Source of the DNA: JAAFJT01 sp043744275
GTDB taxonomy: Bacteria; Bacteroidota; Bacteroidia; Chitinophagales; Saprospiraceae
Assembly: GCA_043744275.1 (NCBI GenBank)
Contig: JAYTUY010000025.1
Span: 1 to 8,568, forward strand
Length of the DNA stretch: 8,568 nt
Direction: 5' to 3'
Shown one piece after another: positions 1 through 6,553 of the stretch. The stretch's first letter is position 1. Each line of letters opens with the position of its first letter. The position numbers were made by a program, and so were the translations under genes. Under the pieces are notes generated by a model, which saw only the letters and a program-made list of their open reading frames with translations, was not told where the DNA came from and did no database searches.

Positions 1-730
1 CTTTTGAACCTGACATTTTACGGTATATTTCATTGAAAACAGGCATTAATTGCTCTGTAAATGCTCGCCGTTTTTCATATACATATCGGGCAGGCGTGAG
101 CATTTGGTTGTCATACACTTGTAATAATTTCTCAATATCGTCTTTTTTACTGCGCTCCAAAGGGAAGTTGTTTTGCGCATTATAGGTTTCTTTGAGGTAA
201 GCATTGCGCTGCTCTAATATTTTATTATAAAAAATAAGATTTGTAAGATATTGATTATCAATTTGCGACAAGGCAGTATCGATGAAACGCCGCCGCTCTT
301 CGCTGCCTTCTTTGGCTAAAAGTGTGTCGTCGGGTGCGAACATCACGACGGGTAAAAATCCAATATGGTCGCTCAAGCCTGCATACAAAACATCATTCTT
401 TTCAATCATTTTCTTCTTGCGTGGCTGCACTTTCGCGACAATTTTTTCACGCCTATTATTTTTCTGAAAATGACCTTCCAACCGCATAAAATCCGCCCGT
501 TTTATTGACTCGATAATATTGCTATCTGAGTGTTCTGAGTTAAATTGAATCACATCCAAATCCGATGATAAAAAATAACTTTTGCACATACAGAGGTAAT
601 AAATAGCGTCTAAAAGATTGGTTTTGCCCATACCATTCAGCCCTACAAAACAGTTGATGCCTTCGCTAAAAGTCAGGCTTTGCGAGGCGTAATTCTTAAA
701 ATGCGTCAGTATGAGCTTTTCTAAATACAA
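1..730 (-). CDS. recF: RecF, DNA replication and repair ATPase (partial, C-terminus outside window)
   Basis: RecF is an SMC/ABC-like ATPase that binds gapped DNA and, with RecO and RecR, loads RecA at single-strand gaps. About 243 N-terminal residues are visible, against about 365 usual for the family; the C-terminal signature and Walker B part lie beyond position 1. The protein opens LYLEKLILTHFKNYASQSLTF, matching the usual RecF opening, then has the Walker A loop GLNGMGKTNLLDAI, the segment FLPVVMFAPDD, and the RecF motif RRRFIDTALSQIDNQY. The start is a TTG at 728-730: the frame has a stop four codons upstream, and the first in-frame ATG falls inside Walker A. The gene diverges from the gene starting at 779/803. 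Family assignment is firm; the TTG start is inferred. Confidence 0.95.
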   Translation of the reverse strand, partial: MYLEKLILTHFKNYASQSLTFSEGINCFVGLNGMGKTNLLDAIYYLCMCKSYFLSSDLDVIQFNSEHSDSNIIESIKRADFMRLEGHFQKNNRREKIVAKVQPRKKKMIEKNDVLYAGLSDHIGFLPVVMFAPDDTLLAKEGSEERRRFIDTALSQIDNQYLTNLIFYNKILEQRNAYLKETYNAQNNFPLERSKKDDIEKLLQVYDNQMLTPARYVYEKRRAFTEQLMPVFNEIYRKMSGSK

Positions 731-778
731 ATTCGTCGAATTTTAGGTTTCAAAGCGGTAAAATTACTATTTTTACAA

Positions 779-1330
779 TTGATAATTCACCCCTTTTATG
801 TTTTGAGAAAAATACTACTCATATCACTCCTGGCTTTGCTGATTTATAACTCCATCGGCTTCGTCATATCGTTTCAACACTTTCGGCATGAATGGCAGTT
901 GAAGGTGCGTGAGCAATTAGCCATTTCTTATGGAAAAGATGAGGTGATTTTCTTTACTTTTCATAAAAATAATAGCCAATCCCATAAACATGAATTTGAA
1001 ATAAATGGTCAATTTTATGATGTCATCAGCCGTGAGAGTCAGGGCGATTCGGTGGTTGTAAAATGTTTTTCAGATAAAAAAGAAACACAGCTCATTGCTC
1101 AATTTCATGACGATATTCAAAAAAATATTGCACAAAAGACTGATTCTCAAAAGAAAACGCAATTGTTTTTTACTTATTTATTGAAAGATTTCATTTTTGA
1201 TAATGCCCTTTACTTAACAATACCCCCCTCAGTATTGGAAGTGAAAAAGTCTCTTTTTTTACCCATTCTCTCTTTTTATCCGCTCTGTTGTATTGCTATA
1301 AATGCACCCCCACCAGAGGAATTTGTATAG
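779..1330 (+). CDS. Small membrane-anchored protein of unknown function, upstream of a TonB receptor
   Basis: I do not recognise a characterised function. The protein is about 175-183 aa. It begins with a basic residue pair and one hydrophobic segment (LLISLLALLIYNSIGFVISF, roughly residues 13-32), then a hydrophilic domain with the patches HEFEINGQFYDVISRE and VVVKCFSDKKETQLIAQF, a second hydrophobic stretch near the end, and a C-terminal PPPEE tail. This suggests a single N-terminal membrane anchor with a periplasmic domain. Proteins of this look occur next to TonB-dependent receptors in Bacteroidota (from memory), and here the receptor follows about 100 bp downstream, so an accessory role in uptake is an inference. 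No in-frame ATG exists at the 5' end; candidate starts are TTG 779-781 and TTG 803-805. The second puts LRK directly before the membrane segment and is the better biological fit. Confidence 0.7.
   Translation: MIIHPFYVLRKILLISLLALLIYNSIGFVISFQHFRHEWQLKVREQLAISYGKDEVIFFTFHKNNSQSHKHEFEINGQFYDVISRESQGDSVVVKCFSDKKETQLIAQFHDDIQKNIAQKTDSQKKTQLFFTYLLKDFIFDNALYLTIPPSVLEVKKSLFLPILSFYPLCCIAINAPPPEEFV
1225..1234 (-). repeat. TACTGAGGGG word, copy 1
   Basis: Exact 10-mer on the minus strand, extended to six G. It lies in the membrane-protein gene, where the plus strand reads ccc-ccc-tca-gta (PPSV). Confidence 0.8.
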
Positions 1331-1349
1331 TTAAAAATCCTGTTAAATT

Positions 1350-1396
1350 ATCCGTTGCTTGTCAGTAAGTACCCACTTGCTACACAAGCAACGGAT
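1350..1396 (+). other. Long perfect intergenic stem-loop (terminator or attenuator candidate)
   Basis: The arms ATCCGTTGCTTGT (1350-1362) and ACAAGCAACGGAT (1384-1396) are a perfect 13-bp inverted repeat. The 21-nt interior folds again: AGTAAGT (1364-1370) pairs with ACTTGCT (1375-1381), with one G-U pair, closing an ACCC loop. The result is a roughly 20-bp nearly continuous hairpin sitting between the membrane-protein gene and the receptor. The downstream bases are T-rich but not a clean U-tract. It could end transcription of the first gene, attenuate or stabilise the receptor mRNA, or be a REP-like repeat. The structure is directly seen; the role is not known. Confidence 0.75.
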
Positions 1397-1430
1397 GTCT
1401 GCTTATTTCATTTTTAAAATACAAATTCCA

Positions 1431-3629
1431 ATGAAAAAAATATTATTCTCTATATCTATCTTATTGATTTTCAATGTTTTAAAAGCTCAAACGGATTCTA
1501 CCAAATTAACTAATTTAGATGAAGTCATAGTCTCCGCCAATAAAGTTGAAGAATCTAAACGGCGTATTGCGCAACAAATTCACAGCATATCGGCTAAACA
1601 AATCAGCCTTTTGAATACCCAAAATACAGGTGATTTGCTGGCAGCAACGGGTCTGGTGATGGTTCAAAAAAGTCAGCAGGGTGGGAGCAGCCCGATACTG
1701 AGGGGGTTCGAAGCGAGTCGAGTGCTGCTTGTTGTGGATGGCGTTCGCCTGAATAATTTGATTTATCGGGCAGGGCATCTACAAAATGCGATTACGGTTG
1801 ACCAAAATATGCTCCAACGAGCCGAGGTTATTTTCGGACCCGCTTCCACTGTATATGGGTCGGATGCTTTGGGCGGTGTTATTTCTTTTCAAACTAAAAA
1901 CCCTATTTTATCTGAATCGGATAAAATGCTCGTGAAAGGAAATGCTTTTACTCGTTATTCGTCGGCTAATCATGAGAAGACAGGTCATTTAGATTTAAAT
2001 TTAGGCAATAATAGAGTGGCTGTTTTGCTCTCGGGCAATTATAGCGATTTTGGTGATGTGCGGATGGGTACTAAAACACAAACGCTGGATACACTTTGGG
2101 GCTTGCGAAAATTTTATGCGCAGCGATTCAATAATAAAGATTCGTTGGTTAAAAATGAGGATATTTATATTCAAAAATTCAGTGCCTACAAGCAGTATGA
2201 TGCGATGGGAAAGGTGCTTTTCAAGCAAAATGAGCATATTTCACACCTTATTAATGTTCAATATTCCACTTCGTCAGATGTTCCGCGCTATGATAGACAG
2301 ACCGATCCGAAAGAGGCAGGGCTTAATCAAGCGGAATGGTATTATGGTCCTCAAAAAAGATTTTTAGGCATTTATTCCTTGAAAATCAACAACGAATCGC
2401 AGTTTTTTCAAAATATTCAAGCTAATTTAAGTGCTCAAGAAATTGAAGAAAGTCGTCATACTCGCGCTTTTGGCAATGATCGTCGCACTTCCCGCATTGA
2501 AAAAGTGGGTGTTTTAGGAGCGAATATTGATTTTCAGCACAAAGCCACTGCACATGATGTGCGAATCGGCATTGACATTCAGCAAAGTACTGTCAAATCG
2601 ACAGCTTTTTTAACCAATTTGAGGTTGGATACAATCGGAGCAGCCTCAACTCGATACCCAGATGGCGATAATTCGATGTTCAATGCAGCAACTTATTTGA
2701 CGCATACTTTCAAATTTAATGAGCAATTGACGCTCAATGATGGTATCAGATTGGGCATATCCAACTTGAAATCGTCATTTGTCAGCCAATTATTTTATAA
2801 ATTTCCTTTCACAGAAACGAAGCAAAATAATGCCATTTATAGTGGCAATTTGGGCTTGATTTATTCTCCAACGAATGATTTAAAAGTGTCTTTATTGACC
2901 TCAACGGGCTATCGAGTACCGAATGTGGATGATTTGACTAAGATTTTTGACACTCAAAAAGGGAAAGTTGTGGTGCCAAATGTTGATTTAAAACCTGAGC
3001 GGACATGGAATTATGAGATTGGTTTGGCGAAGGCTTTTAGCAATATTTTGAGTATTGAAGGCAATGTCTATTTTACCAAATTTAATAATGCCATAGTTGT
3101 TGATAAATTTACATACAATGGGCAGGATAGCATCCTTTATGATGGTGTGAAAAGTGCAGTTTTTGCTCCTCAAAACAAGCAAAAATCAACACTTTTAGGC
3201 TATAGTGCCACTGTAAAAGCTCGATTTACTGAGGGGGTGTTTTTGACAGCATCATACAACTATGCGAAGGGGCGTGTGAAGGATTCTGAAACGAAGGAAA
3301 CGCCGCTCGATCATATACCGCCTGCCTTCGGACGTATTGGTTTTCAATACGTTTCAGATAAATTAAATGCTGAATTGTTCTCAAATTTCAGTGCTTGGAA
3401 ACGCATAACTGAGTACCGTTTGGGTACAGAAGATAATGAAGCATATGCCACTAAAGCCGGTATGCCGAGTTGGTGGACGCTCAATTTGAAAGCATCTTTT
3501 GATCTGAATACTAATTTGACCATTCAAGCAGGTGTGGACAATATGATGGATATTCAATACCGTGTTTTTGCGTCGGGTATTCATGCTGCGGGAAGGAATA
3601 TTTGGGCAGCTTTGCGGCTCAATTTTTAA
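1431..3629 (+). CDS. TonB-dependent outer-membrane receptor (heme/siderophore/metal type)
   Basis: A 732-aa outer-membrane beta-barrel transporter that imports a scarce ligand using TonB-ExbBD energy. Signal peptide MKKILFSISILLIFNVLKA (1-19) is probably cut before Q20. A TonB-box-like DEVIVSA lies at 30-36, and the plug domain runs about 40-158 with PILRGFEASRVLLVVDGVRLNN and EVIFGPASTVYGSDALGGV. The barrel runs to the C-terminal aromatic residue in WAALRLNF. The late barrel segments YRVPNVDDL and VPNVDLKPERTWNYEIG resemble the FRAP/NPNL region of heme receptors, and YRVFASGIHAAGRN resembles the C-terminal motif of the hemoglobin/transferrin-receptor-like group. The usual heme-binding His between FRAP and NPNL is not evident, so the ligand stays open. 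The reading frame is open back to a TTG at 1359, but ATG 1431 directly precedes the signal peptide and is clearly the start. No carboxypeptidase-like N-domain or SusD partner is present, so this is not a SusC-type glycan importer. Confidence 0.93.
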   Translation: MKKILFSISILLIFNVLKAQTDSTKLTNLDEVIVSANKVEESKRRIAQQIHSISAKQISLLNTQNTGDLLAATGLVMVQKSQQGGSSPILRGFEASRVLLVVDGVRLNNLIYRAGHLQNAITVDQNMLQRAEVIFGPASTVYGSDALGGVISFQTKNPILSESDKMLVKGNAFTRYSSANHEKTGHLDLNLGNNRVAVLLSGNYSDFGDVRMGTKTQTLDTLWGLRKFYAQRFNNKDSLVKNEDIYIQKFSAYKQYDAMGKVLFKQNEHISHLINVQYSTSSDVPRYDRQTDPKEAGLNQAEWYYGPQKRFLGIYSLKINNESQFFQNIQANLSAQEIEESRHTRAFGNDRRTSRIEKVGVLGANIDFQHKATAHDVRIGIDIQQSTVKSTAFLTNLRLDTIGAASTRYPDGDNSMFNAATYLTHTFKFNEQLTLNDGIRLGISNLKSSFVSQLFYKFPFTETKQNNAIYSGNLGLIYSPTNDLKVSLLTSTGYRVPNVDDLTKIFDTQKGKVVVPNVDLKPERTWNYEIGLAKAFSNILSIEGNVYFTKFNNAIVVDKFTYNGQDSILYDGVKSAVFAPQNKQKSTLLGYSATVKARFTEGVFLTASYNYAKGRVKDSETKETPLDHIPPAFGRIGFQYVSDKLNAELFSNFSAWKRITEYRLGTEDNEAYATKAGMPSWWTLNLKASFDLNTNLTIQAGVDNMMDIQYRVFASGIHAAGRNIWAALRLNF
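1696..1705 (+). repeat. TACTGAGGGG word, copy 2
   Basis: Exact copy in the plug domain of the receptor, followed by another G. It is read as ata-ctg-agg-ggg (ILRG), a different frame from the other sense-strand copies. Confidence 0.85.
3227..3236 (+). repeat. TACTGAGGGG word, copy 3
   Basis: Exact copy in the barrel of the receptor, read as act-gag-ggg (TEG) in the context RFTEGV. Confidence 0.85.
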
Positions 3630-3631
3630 AT

Positions 3632-3756
3632 GCTACCGACATTGTGCACCTCTGGTGCTTTTGCTACCGACATTGTGCACCTCTGGTGCTTTCGCTACCG
3701 ACATTATGCACCTCTTGTGCTTTTCATTACCGATATTATGCACCTTCGGTGCTTTT
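3632..3756 (+). repeat. Four tandem 31-bp repeats, each a terminator-like hairpin
   Basis: Copies lie at 3632-3662, 3663-3693, 3694-3724 and 3726-3756, beginning two bases after the receptor stop codon. The consensus is GCTACCGACATTGTGCACC followed by TCTGGTGCTTTT. Each unit holds GCACC-(3 nt)-GGTGC followed by a run of T, the shape of a compact intrinsic terminator. Copies 1 and 2 differ only at the last base. Copy 3 has one broken pair (GCACC/TGTGC). Copy 4 has changed its loop to TTC but kept all five pairs. The array probably ends receptor transcription and stabilises the mRNA 3' end. A frame open across the array would encode Cys/His-rich peptide that I regard as spurious. Confidence 0.85.
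3740..3756 (+). terminator. Intrinsic terminator, last and most canonical hairpin of the array
   Basis: GCACC-TTC-GGTGC with a following TTTT, then a T-rich tract (3757-3786). The same fold occurs at 3646-3662 and 3677-3692 with a TCT loop. It is placed to terminate the receptor transcript before the next gene at 3798. Confidence 0.6.
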
Positions 3757-3787
3757 CATTTTCACTTTTCATTTTTCACTTTTCACT
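3757..3787 (+). repeat. T-rich degenerate microsatellite (TTTTCAY units)
   Basis: Four to five imperfect units of CTTTTCA/TTTTTCAC of 6-8 bases, directly after the hairpin array and ending about 10 bases before the next start codon. It may be an expanded terminator tract or a slippage-prone spacer; no promoter box is visible in it. Confidence 0.55.
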
Positions 3788-3797
3788 AAAAAATATT

Positions 3798-4148
3798 ATG
3801 AGCAAAAAAAATGGTGATGCGTTTGTGAGTTTGCAAAAACTTTTCAAACCTTATAAAAATACATTGGCGGAAGCTGTTCAGACTATTTTGGAGCAAGATG
3901 TATCCAATTATCCCATATTGGTGGCTTCCCAGCAGGCGGTTGAGTTGGGTATTCCTTTGCTTCAAAAAGAGCAAATGACTGAGGGGTGGTCTATTAATGC
4001 GTCAACTTTGGAGGAGTTTCACGCAAAACAAGTGATTGCGACTGATAAAATCGACGATTTTAGGAGCTTATATAAAACGCATACAGATGAATTGTGCATA
4101 TTTGTTTTGACAGATGAGCAAGCCAATTTTATTTTTATGCCTTTGTAA
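3798..4148 (+). CDS. Conserved small soluble protein of unknown function (116 aa)
   Basis: A 116-aa protein beginning MSKKNGDAFVSLQKLFKPYKNTL. It has no signal peptide or membrane segment, so it is probably cytoplasmic. Recognisable blocks are LFKPYKNTLAEAVQTILEQDVSNYPI (an amphipathic helix then a strand), VELGIPLL, WSINASTLEEFHAKQVI, and a C-terminal strand pair LCIFVLTDEQANFIFMPL. I recall similar short uncharacterised proteins in other Bacteroidota but no assigned function. The frame stays open upstream through the hairpin repeats to 3630, but ATG 3798 sits right where normal protein sequence begins, so that extension is rejected. It lies downstream of the terminator array and 270 bp before the kinase, so it is probably a single-gene transcript. 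It contains the GACTGAGGGG variant word at 3977. Confidence 0.75.
   Translation: MSKKNGDAFVSLQKLFKPYKNTLAEAVQTILEQDVSNYPILVASQQAVELGIPLLQKEQMTEGWSINASTLEEFHAKQVIATDKIDDFRSLYKTHTDELCIFVLTDEQANFIFMPL
3977..3986 (+). repeat. ACTGAGGGG word, copy 4 (GACTGAGGGG variant)
   Basis: Nine of ten bases match, with G in place of the first T. It is read as act-gag-ggg (TEG), context MTEGWSI, and shares 17 consecutive bases (3978-3994) with copy 9 at 8092-8108. Confidence 0.75.
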
Positions 4149-4418
4149 TTGAATTTTTTTCTAAAAAAATCATCTTTTATAGAAAATATTTTAAATTTGA
4201 GTATTGAATTTAAGATTGATAGATAAATGATTAGGTATATAATTTTTTAAAAAAAATCTTTAAAAGATAAGATTCCTAATTTTTGAAGAAATGACTAAGG
4301 GGCTAAGTGTTAATTCTTTTAAGGTATTTTTGGTATGAAACTTGAAACTTATATTCCAATACGAGTGGTGTTTTAATTGTCAACATTCTTACTTTGAGAA
4401 AAAACCGTAATAGAACGC
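4149..4418. other. AT-rich intergenic region before the hybrid kinase
   Basis: This 270-bp stretch has no credible gene. It contains an A/T palindrome (4153-4170) just after the upstream stop codon, a near-match to the repeated word (GACTAAGGGG, 4293-4302), a promoter-like box at 4325-4332 and a 7-bp tandem GAAACTT pair (4337-4350). It is the natural place for the promoter of the signalling genes. Confidence 0.5.
4325..4332 (+). promoter_or_regulatory. Possible Bacteroidota -7 promoter box (TATTTTTG)
   Basis: Exact match to TAnnTTTG, about 87 bases before the kinase start. No matching TTG/TTTG -33 element lies about 19 bases upstream, and such short boxes arise by chance in AT-rich DNA, so support is weak. 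Confidence 0.3.
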
Positions 4419-6041
4419 ATGACTTCTACCTTAAATATACCTACTGCTGCTAATCCAAATTCGATGGATGATAGCGCATTGATTAAAATTCTCTTGATTG
4501 AAGACAATCCAGGCGATGCTCGTCTTGTTGAAATTTTACTTGAAGAAAGTGATTTTTTGAATTGTAAAGTTATCAACAAACAGTCTTTGACCGAAGGGAT
4601 TGAAGCTTTGGACAAAGAGGAATTTTCAATTGTGTTGCTTGACCTCACTTTGCCAGATTCGCGTGGATTTGATACCTTACAAAGGCTAATCAAGGCACAT
4701 CCCGACGTGAATGTTATTGTTATGACGGGTTTGTCGGATAAGGCTTTGGGTTTAAATGCAGTAAAAGTCGGCGCACAGGATTTCTTGATGAAAGGAGGTT
4801 TCGACTCGGATTTATTAGCCAAAACATTGCGTTATTCAATAGAACGCAAGGGCGTTTTAACTAAATTAGCTGAATCGCAACGCGCTCGTGAAGTAGCAGA
4901 GGAGTCGGCTCGGATGAAAGAGAATTTTATCGCGTCTATCAGCCACGAAATGCGGACGCCGATGAATGCTATTTATGGTATGAGCAACCTTTTGGCGCAG
5001 ACAAATCTGAATGAGGAGCAACGGTCGTATATAGATTCAGTGAAGCAATCGAGTGAGATTTTATTGGGGGTTATCAACGATATTTTAGAGGTTTCGACCT
5101 TGCAAAATGGTAAACCTGATTTTGATTTGAAAGATTTCGATTTGAATGAATTGATGTCGAATTTGGTAAACGTGATGCAGTATAAAAAGAATGAAAAGCC
5201 ATTGGATTTCCTTCTTCATATTGACCCCTCAGTACCGCGCTTCATTAAAGGTGATAAATTGCGTTTGAATCAAATTTTGTTCAATATTGTCGGTAATGCT
5301 GTTAAATTTACTGATGCTGGTTTTGTTAAAATAAATATAGAACTACTTGAAAATCAAGGCGATAAATATAATATTAAATTTACAATTATAGATTCAGGCA
5401 TCGGTATTCCTGAAGAAAAAGTAGATACTATATTTGAAACGTTTACCCGTATTCGCAGCAAAGATCGTATTTTTGAAGGCACTGGTTTAGGTCTGTCTAT
5501 TGTTCGGAGCTTAGTAACGCAACAAGAAGGGCGTGTCTGGGCAACCAGTCAAATGGGCAAAGGAACGACCATGTACGTAGAAATGACATTCGATAAAGCG
5601 GCTTCTCAACAAGAAATCGAACATCGGAATGGCATACCAGCAGAGTATCAAAGTTCAAAAAATGATACCTTTAAATTGTTACTTGTTGAAGACCATAAAA
5701 TGAATCAAATAGTCGCCCGCAAAACGCTGGAGAAACAGTTTGCAAATATGGAAATGACGATTGCCAATCATGGGCGAGAAGCATTGGATATATTAGAAGG
5801 TGGTGCAAAATTTGATGTGATATTGATGGATATTCAAATGCCAGTCATGGACGGCAACGAAACGGTGGCTTATATTCGTCAAAATATGCCTGAAATAACA
5901 ACGCCAATTTTAGCCATGACGGCTCATGCTTATATTTCTAAAGACAATATTTTTAAAAGCTATGGCTTCGATGATTTTGTCTTGAAACCTTTTGAGCCTT
6001 CTCAATTATTTTCTAAAATTCATTTTTATTTGAATAAATAG
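4419..6041 (+). CDS. Soluble hybrid histidine kinase, REC-HisKA-HATPase_c-REC
   Basis: A 540-aa cytoplasmic phosphorelay kinase without membrane segments. REC1 spans about 22-140: acidic pair E28/D29, phospho-acceptor D75 in LLDLTLPDS, T103, K125. A linker helix leads to HisKA with the H-box SHEMRTPMNA (phospho-His H176). HATPase_c follows with N-box NIVGNAVKF (N289, N293), G1 DSGIGI (D325) and G2 GTGLGLS (354-360). REC2 spans about 417-540: E424/D425, D471 in LMDIQMPVMDG, T501, K523. All catalytic residues are present in all three parts. REC1 resembles the ILLIEDNPGDARL type of small receivers that take phosphoryl groups from upstream kinases, so it probably acts as the input in place of a sensor domain. 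The likely flow is ATP to H176 to D471, then to the Hpt protein encoded 69 bp downstream. ATG 4419 is used; ATG 4464 (M16) is an alternative that keeps REC1 whole. Confidence 0.93.
   Translation: MTSTLNIPTAANPNSMDDSALIKILLIEDNPGDARLVEILLEESDFLNCKVINKQSLTEGIEALDKEEFSIVLLDLTLPDSRGFDTLQRLIKAHPDVNVIVMTGLSDKALGLNAVKVGAQDFLMKGGFDSDLLAKTLRYSIERKGVLTKLAESQRAREVAEESARMKENFIASISHEMRTPMNAIYGMSNLLAQTNLNEEQRSYIDSVKQSSEILLGVINDILEVSTLQNGKPDFDLKDFDLNELMSNLVNVMQYKKNEKPLDFLLHIDPSVPRFIKGDKLRLNQILFNIVGNAVKFTDAGFVKINIELLENQGDKYNIKFTIIDSGIGIPEEKVDTIFETFTRIRSKDRIFEGTGLGLSIVRSLVTQQEGRVWATSQMGKGTTMYVEMTFDKAASQQEIEHRNGIPAEYQSSKNDTFKLLLVEDHKMNQIVARKTLEKQFANMEMTIANHGREALDILEGGAKFDVILMDIQMPVMDGNETVAYIRQNMPEITTPILAMTAHAYISKDNIFKSYGFDDFVLKPFEPSQLFSKIHFYLNK
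5225..5234 (-). repeat. TACTGAGGGG word, copy 5
   Basis: Exact copy on the minus strand inside the kinase gene; the plus strand reads gac-ccc-tca-gta (DPSV) at the HisKA/HATPase junction. Confidence 0.8.
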
Positions 6042-6110
6042 TGATAACCCATAATTTAAATTAAAATCTATCTAAAACTCATTACAACTAACTAACTGAA
6101 ATTGACCGCA

Positions 6111-6461
6111 ATGAATGTGACAACTCTAAACTATGTCCAACTTGATTATCTCGAAACCATGACAGATGGCGACGCTGACATGATGCAGACCATGCTCGAT
6201 ATGCTCATTGAAGAGATTCCTGATGAAATCAGAAAAATGAACGAAAGCCTTGCTCAAAAAGATTGGGAAGAGCTTTTTCAAATCAGCCATAAAATGAAGA
6301 CGACTCTTTCATTTATTGGCAACGAAACGATGATTAATATCAACAAAACGCTCGAACATTGCAGCCGCCATGAAGAGAGTCTCGCTGAATTGCCTGCCCT
6401 TGTGCATCAGCTTGACGAGTTATCTGTAAAGGTTGTTGAAGAACTTCAGATGATCAGATAA
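6111..6461 (+). CDS. Hpt-domain histidine phosphotransfer protein
   Basis: A 116-aa all-helical protein consisting of one Hpt domain, the His-containing carrier that passes phosphoryl groups between receiver domains. The signature is ISHKMKTTLSFIGNETM with phospho-acceptor H60 followed by K61 and K63, as in typical Hpt proteins; flanking helices (about 10-55 and 75-116) are acidic and leucine-rich. ATG 6111 is preferred over an in-frame TTG at 6102. The gene sits 69 bp after the hybrid kinase in the same direction with no terminator between, so co-transcription is likely and H60 is the natural acceptor from the kinase's REC2 (D471). No membrane segment or fused kinase domain is present. The final receiver is not evident: the next gene encodes a receiver fold that lacks its acceptor Asp. 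Confidence 0.88.
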   Translation: MNVTTLNYVQLDYLETMTDGDADMMQTMLDMLIEEIPDEIRKMNESLAQKDWEELFQISHKMKTTLSFIGNETMININKTLEHCSRHEESLAELPALVHQLDELSVKVVEELQMIR

Positions 6462-6504
6462 TCTAAATTATAAATTTTACTCTCGCGTAGTGTCGTAATT
6501 TTCT

Positions 6505-6512
6505 TATTTTTG
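6505..6512 (+). promoter_or_regulatory. Possible Bacteroidota -7 promoter box (TATTTTTG)
   Basis: Exact TAnnTTTG match in the 92-bp gap before the pseudo-receiver, about 42 bases from its ATG, a plausible distance. No clear -33 TTTG is present. If real, the pseudo-receiver has its own transcript. Confidence 0.35.
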
Positions 6513-6553
6513 TTGAGAATTTTATTTCATCATAGTATCTTATTGACTCTGAC

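Noticed and set aside
282..467. Plus-strand open frame opposite recF
   Set aside because: It is antisense to well-conserved RecF sequence and encodes a low-complexity peptide with no recognisable domain.
1359..1430. N-terminal extension of the TonB receptor from TTG 1359
   Set aside because: It runs through the stem-loop and would bury the signal peptide; ATG 1431 starts a perfect signal sequence.
86..1775. TATCGGGCAGG occurring twice (near 85 and 1765) as a second repeated word
   Set aside because: Two copies of an 11-mer in 8.6 kb are within chance expectation, unlike the nine copies of ACTGAGGGG.
3632..3756. CRISPR-like array of 31-bp repeats
   Set aside because: Units are directly adjacent with no spacers, each contains a terminator-like hairpin with a T-run, and no cas gene is near.
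3562..3817. Open frames across the hairpin repeats encoding Cys/His-rich peptides
   Set aside because: They arise from the 31-bp repeat in three frames, have repetitive composition, and overlap the receptor end and the next gene; the credible start is ATG 3798.
4153..4170. A/T palindrome (seven T, CT, seven A) as a terminator
   Set aside because: The stem is only A-T pairs with a two-base gap, so it would be very weak; chance is likely in AT-rich intergenic DNA.
4373..4822. Minus-strand 149-codon open frame over the kinase start
   Set aside because: It is the antisense shadow of the conserved REC1 domain; the sense product has all receiver residues.
6085..6100. ACTA/ACTG tandem before the Hpt gene as an operator
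   Set aside because: Only about three degenerate 4-base units, no symmetry, and no similar site near the other genes.
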